Below, piece after piece: positions 1-64,000 of a DNA stretch of 64,000 nucleotides. How positions within the stretch are numbered: the first letter of the stretch is position 1; each line of letters opens with the position of its first letter. The notes under the pieces are model-generated. The model saw nothing but the letters and a program-made list of their open reading frames with translations. It did not search any database and was not told where the DNA came from. The stretch is from Phymorhynchus buccinoides (taxonomy: Eukaryota; Mollusca; Gastropoda; Neogastropoda; Raphitomidae). The stretch lies in assembly GCA_017654935.2 (NCBI GenBank), contig CM065684.1:54402818-54466817 (forward strand). The letters run 5' to 3'. Position numbers and translations under genes: made by a program.

Positions 1-372
1 TCTGAAAAAGTGTCTCCTGGTGTTCTCATGTACTGTGTTAGTGTTACTGTTAGTATTTTTAATTCATAATTTCTAGTCTTTGAAAAATTTGAGATCTGGA
101 AGTGGAACAAGCTTTTGTTAGTATTGTCAGGACCGTTAAGAATTTTATAAACATTGATTAGGTCACCACAAAGTCTTCTGTATTTCAAGGATGGTAAATC
201 AAGTTTGTGTAGGCTTTCAGTTTCACTATAAATTATTATTTATTATATCAAGATTTTTAAGAAATTTTATTAATTTAGTAGCTCTCCTCTGTACACTCAA
301 TTGAAACTGATTGCCGTTTTAGATATGGATTCCAAATTTGGTTCCCATACTCCAGATGTGGTCTTAGGCCCC
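1..372 (-). mobile_element. LINE 3' coding fragment (CR1/Jockey-like)
   Basis: Read on the minus strand it gives GLRPHLEYGNQIWNPYLKRQ followed after frame damage by YRRLCGDLINVYKILNG, both hallmark C-terminal motifs of non-LTR reverse transcriptases. 5' truncated and frameshifted; it continues past the left edge. Confidence 0.75.
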
Positions 373-640
373 CCCAAAAAAAAAAGTTGTGGTTAAGGTA
401 ACATGCTAGCCACTTGTCTTGGAACCGGTGTTCCCTCGCACTAGTGCCAACATTATCTTCGGGCTGCTTCTCCGAGACTGTTGATGCAGTAGCTGTTTCT
501 GCAACATCTTCTGCACACTCATTTGGCAGAGGATTTCTTTTTTTTTTTACTTTGCCGCCACAAAAATCAAAGTCGAAGAGCGTCGTTGTCCGCTTCATTT
601 TGAAGAAAATTCAACATGGCGGGTAGGACTCTCGCAACTT
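373..640 (-). pseudogene. Possible hAT-type transposase N-terminal fragment
   Basis: The minus strand from ATG at 598 encodes MKRTTTLFDFDFCGGKVKKK, an acidic linker and REHRFQDKWLACYL, a layout typical of N-terminal exons of hAT transposases and ZMYM-like relatives (Lys-rich start, later a [KR]FQxxWL motif). It runs into the LINE fragment at about 372. No termini found. Confidence 0.4.
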
Positions 641-679
641 CTTGTCGGTAAAAAGAGATGAACGCGATTGGTTGATTTA

Positions 680-850
680 CCGTATTTTACGGACTATAAG
701 GCGATACTTTTTCCCCCAGACTGAGACCCCTGCGCCTTATAATGTGACTGATAATATAGTAAGAAACTATAGTAACAAAATCTGAATTTTGTGTAAAATT
801 TGTGGGGTGCGCCTTATAATCAGGTGCGCCTTGTAGTCCGTAAAATACGG
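680..850. mobile_element. MITE, TA target site, ends CCGTATTTTACGG
   Basis: Terminal inverted repeats CCGTATTTTACGGACTATAA at 680 and its complement ending at 850, flanked by TA on both sides. Both halves contain the GCGCCTTATA signature. Tc1/mariner-type MITE; relatives at 28168 and 50030 and fragments at 15197, 37700 and 38031. Confidence 0.85.
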
Positions 851-852
851 TA

Positions 853-1265
853 CACTAACAATAACATTGTAAAGGAACCAATGAAATGTCAAGAAAACAT
901 ACATTCCTGCTCGATGCTTTCGCAGTGTTGATTCTAGAGTGCGGTCTTGCGGGATTCCCGCATTTATTCCCCCTAGGATGCATAAAATCGAGAACAGTGT
1001 GGCCCAACTCACGCCAAAAAAACAAAAAAACAAAAATGAATGCACTTTTACTTAACGAGTGCGTAGTCGCAGCTGCTGTGTCTATAGCCTTCTCAATACT
1101 GAGTCGAACTGAGCATCCTTTCTGTCAACGTTTCTGACTGGCCGATGACTCTGGCTTTGTCCAATCACACAAATTGTCACTCAAGAGCACAACTTTTCAG
1201 TCCGCCATTTTTGTTTTGGTGCACACTATCGAGTTCAATGCCACAGCCGGCGATTCTCATTCTGT
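853..1265. other. No gene recognised
   Basis: Unique-looking AT-rich sequence with short open frames on both strands that match nothing I know. A CCGCCATTTTTG stretch near 1204 resembles first-exon or YY1-like sequence but is not enough to call a promoter. Confidence 0.3.
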
Positions 1266-1538
1266 TGTAGGGCCTGTCGGGTTAAAATTCATAGCTCGTT
1301 AAAATTCATAGCTCGCTATGCTATAACACAGTATAAGACTGACTATTTGCGGCATTTTGCGACATTGAGCATGAACGACAAATTTCACTTTTTTCTAGGG
1401 TTAGGGATAGGGTTAGGGTTAGGTAAATGGTTCAAGTAACGAAAAAGTGAAATTTGTGGTTGTCGCAAATAGTCACTCTCATAGTATTGATTAGTAGCGA
1501 GCTAGGAATTTTAACGAGCTAGGAAGGTTAACCCTACA
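1266..1538. mobile_element. Foldback element with telomere-like loop
   Basis: Ends TGTAGGG... and ...CCCTACA. Long imperfect inverted arms pair AAATTTCACTTTTT (near 1381) with AAAAAGTGAAATTT (near 1442), and AGCTCGTTAAAATTC with GAATTTTAACGAGCT. The loop at 1396-1423 holds several TTAGGG units. Confidence 0.65.
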
Positions 1539-2029
1539 GGGCGTCTAAGGCGTAGTGAGCAAAGAAAACAAAGCAAACTTGTTTAATTTTGTGGTTTCAT
1601 GGCCTATCAACGAAGGATGTTTGTACAGCTAAGAATATGCGCAATGGGTCAGGAAGTGAAACAGAACTCGCGATGCCGATGTCAACCAGATCCGAGATTG
1701 GAACTTCTTGAAACTGCCTTGCCCAACGAACTGGAAAGACGTGAAAAACAGTCTTTCGAAAGGCTTGGTTGTGTTTCAAGGAAGAGTGCGAGGGCGATAA
1801 CATCCACGCTGAGAGTTTTTGCGCATCACTAAATCGGTGAAAGTCACAACTCGAACTCGAAGAATCTGGAGTGTGGCATTTGAACGCGGCAGTTGTAAAG
1901 TGAGGACTTCGGCCTGAGCACAATGCTCGCTCTCTCTGTGAGTCTCTCTCTCTGGTTTAAGCGATTTATTATTCAGTTACATTCGCATATAATTCGTTAT
2001 TATTAAATATTTTATAACTGTCTATTCCG
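1539..2029. other. Unassigned, small open frames only
   Basis: Open frames exist on both strands over 1597-1923. One + frame reads NRTRDADVNQIRDWNFLKLP, with a protein-like look but no recognised family. Followed by TCTC-rich sequence near 1930-1960. Confidence 0.25.
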
Positions 2030-2399
2030 TGTATTAGATCACCTCTTATTCTTCTTGCTTTCAAACTTGGAAGATTCAGGCGTTCCATTCTCTCTCTATA
2101 CGAATAGTTATATCCATCAATTAATTAAGTTACCCTTCTTTGCACCTTCTCTATTAATGTTGATTGTATTTTCAATTTGGGATACCAAATAACATTACCA
2201 TATTCTATATCACCATGCGGTCTAACTAAACCTAAATTGTATAAAATAAATGCAGGAAAGTATCCTGATCTAAAATATGAAAAAGTTCTTTTAATAATAC
2301 CAAGCATTTTATTTGATTTCTTAACAGCATCATGAATATGGTTATCAAATTTAAAATTTTCGTCAAAAATTACACCAAGATCCTTTTCTTCTGTGCACT
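2030..2399 (-). mobile_element. LINE C-terminal fragment
   Basis: The minus strand encodes LGIIKRTFSYFRSGYF and IEYGNVIWYPKLKIQSTLIE, the conserved region after the reverse-transcriptase domain. Frameshifted; interrupted at 2400 by a palindrome. Confidence 0.75.
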
Positions 2400-2472
2400 T
2401 TAATGGAAGTTAAATTAAGTTATGTTATATCAAAGTCTTTGATATAACATAACTTAATTTAACTTCCATTAA
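2400..2472. repeat. Perfect 73-bp palindrome
   Basis: Arms 2400-2435 and 2437-2472 are exact reverse complements of 36 bp around one spacer base; the arm contains GTTAAATTAAGTTATGTTAT. It lies between two LINE fragments. Confidence 0.9.
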
Positions 2473-2985
2473 CTTAATTTCAACTGCCTTAGGAGTTACA
2501 ATCAAGTCTGTTACAGTTTTACCATCAGACCAAATACTATATAGCTGTATTAACAGGTGGTAAATTTACCAAGTCTTCTTTATCAAACACGCTAACAAAA
2601 TACTCATCTAAAACATTTGCTTGGTCACTATCGGTAACGGCAACATCACCATTCTTATTTATTAAGGGGCTTATACTTGATTTACTACATTTAGCTTTAG
2701 TTTTTGACCGTACATATTTCCAAAACTTTGGATTAGTCTTACAATCTTTAGCAATATTCCTTTCATGCTCTTTTTTAGCCGCTTTCATTTCTTTATTACA
2801 CTTGTTCGTTTGGTCAATATACTTAAGATAATCTTTACCCTTTTTGGTATTTAGAAATCTTTGAAAGAGGTAATATTTCTTTTTTATTTATCTCAGTACT
2901 TTATTGTTTAACCAGATAGGTTTGGGTTTTACATAACTATTTATTTCAATTTTGGGAATATTTTGCTCCATGGACTGTAAAATAA
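2473..2985 (-). mobile_element. LINE fragment, region before the reverse transcriptase
   Basis: The minus strand encodes NPKFWKYVRSKTKAKCSKSS and VLDEYFVSVFDKED, the endonuclease-to-RT linker of CR1/Jockey-type ORF2. Its position relative to the neighbouring pieces is not colinear, so it is a separate or rearranged copy. Confidence 0.7.
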
Positions 2986-2999
2986 ACTAATGTAATAGA

Positions 3000-3350
3000 C
3001 TAAATTTCAATTTAGGATAAAATATTTAGCTTCCAAGTCCTTTTCTTCTACACAAGTGTCTAATGTATGTTTATCTGTGCCATGAGATATTTCATATTCT
3101 CTTAGTTGATTATTCAATCCCAAATGCATTACTTTACACTTATTTGCATTAAAATATAGTTTCCATTTTTTCTGACCAGTCAATAAGTTTGTTTTAAATG
3201 TCAATATCATTCTGCAGCACATCTGATTTATTAGAAGAATTATAAATTTTAGTAAAAAAAACATATCATCAGCGAGCACTTTGCATATGCTTTGTACTTG
3301 ATCTGGCAAGTCATTGATAAAAATAGTAAATAAAATTGGTCCTAAAATCA
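3000..3350 (-). mobile_element. LINE reverse transcriptase fragment with ADD motif
   Basis: The minus strand encodes LFTIFINDLPDQVQSICKVL then ADD, the catalytic motif C, and WKLYFNANKCKVMHLG downstream. Colinear with the piece at 3600-3870, from which it is separated by an inverted-repeat insertion. Confidence 0.75.
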
Positions 3351-3520
3351 GTGATCGCGTTTACTGGTAATTATCAGTAAAATACTGATTGCAAAACAAA
3401 AAAAAATACTGAAAAACAATTGACCTATCATTATCAGTCCCACTCCCAGGGACTGATAAATTGTTGCTGGGAGTGGGACTGATAAATTGTTTAACAGAGG
3501 CTTTTAATATTGTGGTTTTC
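3351..3520. repeat. Inverted/direct repeats around GGGAGTGGGACTGATAAATT
   Basis: The segment TTATCAGTCCCACTCCCAG near 3432 is inverted at 3465-3485, and GACTGATAAATTG occurs twice. Probably a small element inserted in the LINE. Confidence 0.5.
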
Positions 3521-3599
3521 ACTGGTTTTTGTTTTCATGGACTGGTTTTGACACCGGTTGTTGGGGGACATTGTCGCTGATAAGGCTGGTTTTCAAAAT

Positions 3600-3870
3600 T
3601 CCTGGCGCAATCACTGTAAAATGCTTCCTTGGGGTGTACCACTCAATATGTCAATATCTGATGATAGTTTATCTCCAACCTGTACTTTCTGTTTTGTGCA
3701 TGTTAAAAAATCCTTTACCCATAATAAAATGTTGCCCGTTAAGGCGTTATGCCATATGATCTTAATTTTAATTCAACAAGTCTTTGGTGAGGGACTGAAT
3801 CAAAGGCTTTTCGAAAGTCTAAGTAGACTATGTCGAAGGCTTCTTTAAAGCCCAACCTATGCTGGCCAAA
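3600..3870 (-). mobile_element. LINE reverse transcriptase fragment with motif A
   Basis: The minus strand encodes DIVYLDFRKAFDSVPHQRLV (RT motif A), then a shifted frame giving LSGTPQGSILQ (motif B). Decayed copy. Confidence 0.75.
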
Positions 3871-4299
3871 TCTCTTTCGGGCGGACTGGTGCTTGGCCGA
3901 AACGAGCGAAGCCAATTCGTGCTCTTTTCCTTTTCGCCCGAACAAACGATTCAATTGATCGCTGAACAATGGGTTTGTTCCTTAATCTGACCCAAAACAA
4001 ACTGTGCGGAAGTGTACCTTTGACCCCAACGTCATAGCGAGGCTCAAAAGGCCTACTTCGGTAAACATGTAGGCCTAGGCCTAAGCCTGGATTAAATCCC
4101 TTCACCCCCTCAAATTTCTGCATCTCGTCTAGATATAGAAAGAAAACCGAGAAGTAACATTTTGTTTATTTTTGTTCAAAATGGGTAGTAATACTACTAA
4201 TAGCATTGAATTATTTTCATATTAAATGATGTGACAGATCGATGATCAGGCCATAGGCCTTTGATTTGTTCGTGCTGATCCAACTCTCTTGTTCACAAA
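3871..4299. other. No gene recognised
   Basis: Includes a segment with CGAAC/GTTCG-rich short inverted repeats at about 3886-3990, perhaps related to the element at 4833. Nothing else supported. Confidence 0.25.
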
Positions 4300-4640
4300 A
4301 CTGAAAGAAGCAGACTTTGAGATTGAGGTTTGTAAACATGACAAGGGTGACAAAACTCCATCTTTGCATTATGCTCATTATGTACACTGTTGCGCACAGC
4401 AGCATATCTTCTTCCAGCAACAAAGACAAATGACAGGGAGTTTTCTTTCTTTCCCAGGGCTGTGTGTGAGTGGAACAGCCTTCCACCTTAGGCAATAACA
4501 TCTGCCTCAGTGGAGGTCTTCAAAACCCAGGTTAAAAAAAAACCTCTCCCCTCCCCCCTCCCATCCCCCCGATACCCTCTTCCCCCCTCACTTCCCTTTC
4601 CCTGGAGCTGATCATCTGGGCAGCGTTTACTCCCTACCGA
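4300..4640 (+). mobile_element. LINE 3' end fragment
   Basis: The + strand reads NDREFSFFPRAVCEWNSLPP, a stop, then ASVEVFKTQV, the classic C-terminus (FFPRxxxEWNxLP...FK) of Jockey/CR1-like elements. A C/T-rich tract at 4540-4590 and poly-purine sequence near 4700 follow. Confidence 0.65.
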
Positions 4641-4832
4641 TACCGATACCCCCCGTTTGTAATGCATCATAGCCATCAATAGGATAACGTAGGATGTTAA
4701 GAAAAAGAAGAAGAACAAGAAGGCTGATATCTGACGGCAAGAAAGAAAAAGAAAATTGAAAGAAAAAACAAAGGCATGTAATAAAGCTCAGCGACAATTT
4801 TTTTTCTTCTTCAAGTATGAAGAGTTCTCATT

Positions 4833-5009
4833 TTGCTCGGCGAACAGCTTGTTCCCAGAACACGATTCGAAGTGAGAACAAGATTCAGGCTGAACTGCTG
4901 TTCGGCGAGCATGTGCTCGGGCTATTACTGTATTACTATTAGGGGAAAACCCAGTTTCGGACGAACATTTGAGTTCGCCGAACATCGGTTCGGGCTGTTC
5001 GCCGAGCAA
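4833..5009. mobile_element. Small inverted-repeat element, ends TTGCTCGGCGAACAG
   Basis: TTGCTCGGCGAACAG at 4833 is matched by CTGTTCGCCGAGCAA ending at 5009; GTTCGGCGAGCA-type repeats also occur inside. Non-autonomous DNA element; target duplication not clear. Confidence 0.7.
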
Positions 5010-5700
5010 CCGTTCGACCAGCTATGGATTACTTTATTTAATGGCGAATGATGCATTTGACAATGTTCTGATTTTGACTCAGGTGACGGTGTGACCATGT
5101 CATGTGTGTAGATCAAGACCTTTACAGTGACACTTGTTTACTAACTTTTAAAAATTGATTTCCCCAGTTCTGTAGCAAAATAATCAAATTTTGATTGTGG
5201 CCAGGCATGTTGAGAAGAAGAAGAAGATTTATTACACTTACAGGATAGGATCTACTCATTCGGCGTAGTCCTCCCCACTAGTGATTGTCTCAAAATATCT
5301 TTTTAATTATCTTGACTATTTGGACTTGTATATTCATGAAGCTTTCCCTGTGCCTAAAGGAGGCCTTCCTGGGCATGTATTGCATAATATCGCTGCTATT
5401 GGCCACTGCAATGACTGCCTTTTGCAATAGGGAATGCCCTTGGTAGAACTTAGAAGCTTGGATGATAATATTTGGTCCAGCACCTCTACATACAGTGCAC
5501 TCAGTTCCAGTTCCATAGAGACCAACAAAGTTTCTTTGAATTGCATATGTATGTCACTATGTGACTAGTAAATTATATGATAAAAATTTTTATTTTATTA
5601 AAAATGAACCAAATGTGATTGATATTCTAAAAAATCATCTGTTTGATTTTCAATCCATTCCCTGTCATAAAAAACAACAACCTTGCTTGACTGTTTTCAG
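5010..5700. other. Intron upstream of exon A
   Basis: AT-rich, with a short AAG-rich tract near 5215. The missing first CDAN1 exon was searched for here by eye and not found. Confidence 0.4.
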
Positions 5701-62593
<56,893 letters not shown>

Positions 62594-62835
62594 GTAAGTG
62601 GGATTTTGATTTATCTATTTCTGCAGAGGAGCTTGTCTATATATATATATATATATATATGCATTTTCAACTTCTATATTTCCCTTGGCTTAAAGTTATA
62701 AAGAAATTTTAACAAAATTTTGTGCAGTGCTAGAATATTGTCAAAAGAGGTTGCCTGTTTCGTCTAAATTTATCGACATTTTTCAGTATTTTTCCCCCTC
62801 ATTATTTTCCCGTCCTTTGAACGAGATATTATTCT

Positions 62836-63314
62836 TTAACTCACTCGGGGCGAATGAGCCGGATCCGGCTCATGGCTCACACAACCGTTTAGGACGAATG
62901 GCCCGGATCCGGCTCATAAGAGTTTTCAAGAGGTTTTGATTTCTGGCGTGTAACCAGCTTTCCGGTGCAAAGTCATAACCTATTTTCAGTTTGCTTTGAC
63001 CTTGCCTCTCTTGAAATCAACCAATCATTGCAGACTTTACATTCAGCTTTGGTTGTAGAGGGGGGTCAAAGATCGGAATGTGAAATTTTCCTTCTTTCTA
63101 TGTGTTAGCTGTTTTCGTCAATAGGAGACAAACGACGAAGGTATGGAATCTGATATTTTACGATCGTTTAGTGCATGGTGTTGCTAATCTTTTCTGAAAA
63201 TATTGATGCCTAACTCTTCATAACTTGGTTTTGGTGATTATTTTACGAACCTGGTCAAATGCCCAGTCCCCACAGAACAAGGGGAAATAATTCGGCCAGT
63301 CCCGAGTGAGTTAA
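62836..63314. mobile_element. TTAA element, ends TTAACTCACTCGGG
   Basis: TTAACTCACTCGGG at 62836 and CCCGAGTGAGTTAA ending 63314. The GAATGxxCCGGATCCGGCTC segment is repeated near the left end. 479 bp. Confidence 0.85.
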
Positions 63315-63444
63315 AGGTGTTCGTTGTTATTGTTCTGATAGTAGGACCTGGCACAGGGCTAGACAGAGTGTCAACAGTCAAGGCTGTGTGGAATCGCCCC
63401 AGTTTCACATCAAGATAACCCTGGTTTTCTTCATTGCACATACC

Positions 63445-64000
63445 ATAATTTTCGGGTTATAAGGCAATATTTTGTCCTCCAATCTCGACCTGTGCGCCTA
63501 ATTAACGAGGGCGCCCTATTAGTGGACAAAATAATGACGAGAGAGGCAACGATTGCCGTGTTCAGTACAGTCTACTGTGAGTCAGACATCGAAAGTAGTC
63601 ATGAGTCGCCGATACGACGAATACTCACGTTAAAATGCTTCAAAATCCCTTTTATCATCCAAGATACCGTCCAACAGATGCCATAACCCTTCATTGGATG
63701 TAAAAAACATCGTAGAGCTTAACATGCCATAATTCTACCAGTTTTCGGGAAGAAAAGAGTCCAAACACAACAACCAGAAGTCGCAAAAACGGGCGTTCGA
63801 TTATTTGAGAACGGAGCCAACTCTCGTTTATGACAGCGGTAATGGCGGTCGGCAAGCATCTACAGGACGTGTACAGGCTTTAAACTTTGACTTTCTTTTG
63901 CAAGGTGTGTATCGTCTTATAAACGAGGGCGCCTTTTACTTTGATTTTTTCAGAATTTTCTTGAAAATTGCCCTATTCGCCTTATACACATCAACGATTT
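63445..64000. mobile_element. TA element with GAGGGCGCC arms, copy 2 (inverted, cut by window end)
   Basis: CCATAATTTTCGGGTTATAA at 63445, AACGAGGGCGCCCTATTAGT at 63504 and AAACGAGGGCGCCTTTTACT at 63921. Reverse orientation of 39341-39858, and complete on the side missing there. Confidence 0.8.

Noticed and set aside
1597..1923. Overlapping frames on both strands as candidate first exon of CDAN1
   Set aside because: No similarity to the expected N-terminal helix and no phase-0 donor fitting exon A.
5683..5700. Met at 5683 as CDAN1 start
   Set aside because: It lies upstream of a strong TTTTCAG acceptor at 5700 and family similarity starts within the exon; the N-terminal helix would be missing.

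Overview
The window is eukaryotic nuclear DNA, AT-rich, with GT-AG introns, many microsatellites and a dense layer of mobile-element debris. Its only host gene that I can support is a large part of the orthologue of codanin-1 (vertebrate CDAN1, Drosophila discs lost/dlt), on the + strand. The style of the exons, the 5S/tRNA-like retroposons and the DNA-transposon families suggest a lophotrochozoan, most likely a mollusc and perhaps a gastropod. That placement is inference; no species-diagnostic sequence is present.

Gene. Twenty-three exons between 5701 and 62593 join into one open frame of 1,590 codons plus one base. Every junction obeys GT-AG and every phase matches its neighbour. Order and local sequence follow codanin-1 as I recall it from vertebrates: a helix followed by a disordered basic N-terminal region with an EEFPSL motif, a B-domain-like ASF1-contact stretch (PSRKIDFTT), the FVFQLL-like, DKxTLKLL, PxTDxxANF, PTFPG, TVPWxVEFLS, LGWLF, CCPY and VALMENLF blocks, then a C-terminal region that runs off the window. 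The first exon (start codon and roughly 30 residues) was not recognised in 1-5700, and the last exons lie beyond 64000. A further symmetrical 144-nt candidate exon sits at 8883-9026.

Layout. 1-5700: truncated LINE pieces, small inverted-repeat elements and a perfect 73-bp palindrome. 5700-16000: disordered N-terminal exons, pogo-like and TTAA-flanked MITEs, a LINE interrupted by a TTAA element, and a 5S rRNA-like/tRNA-like retroposon directly behind a splice donor. 16000-29100: central exons, nested MITEs, a 62-bp and a 30-bp minisatellite, and two CAG-ended hAT-like elements. 29100-37700: more hAT-like elements, a 57-bp minisatellite, and a 45-bp array built from the exon/intron junction at 34945. 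37700-50000: a 5'-truncated LINE with an open reverse-transcriptase frame, dispersed repeats and short exons. 50000-64000: TTAA MITEs, nested hAT-like elements, a 91-bp array, the long acidic exon at 58747 and the last visible exons.

The DNA transposons form three recurring classes: (1) elements with CAG...CTG-type ends and 5- or 6-bp target duplications, several carrying a decayed BED-finger first exon; (2) TTAA-flanked piggyBac-like MITEs, about fifteen copies in several families; (3) TA-flanked MITEs of two families, one pogo-like and one Tc1/mariner-type. The most unusual feature is the 45-bp array, which turns one exon end plus its 5' splice site into more than 30 tandem potential donors, each followed by an in-frame stop.
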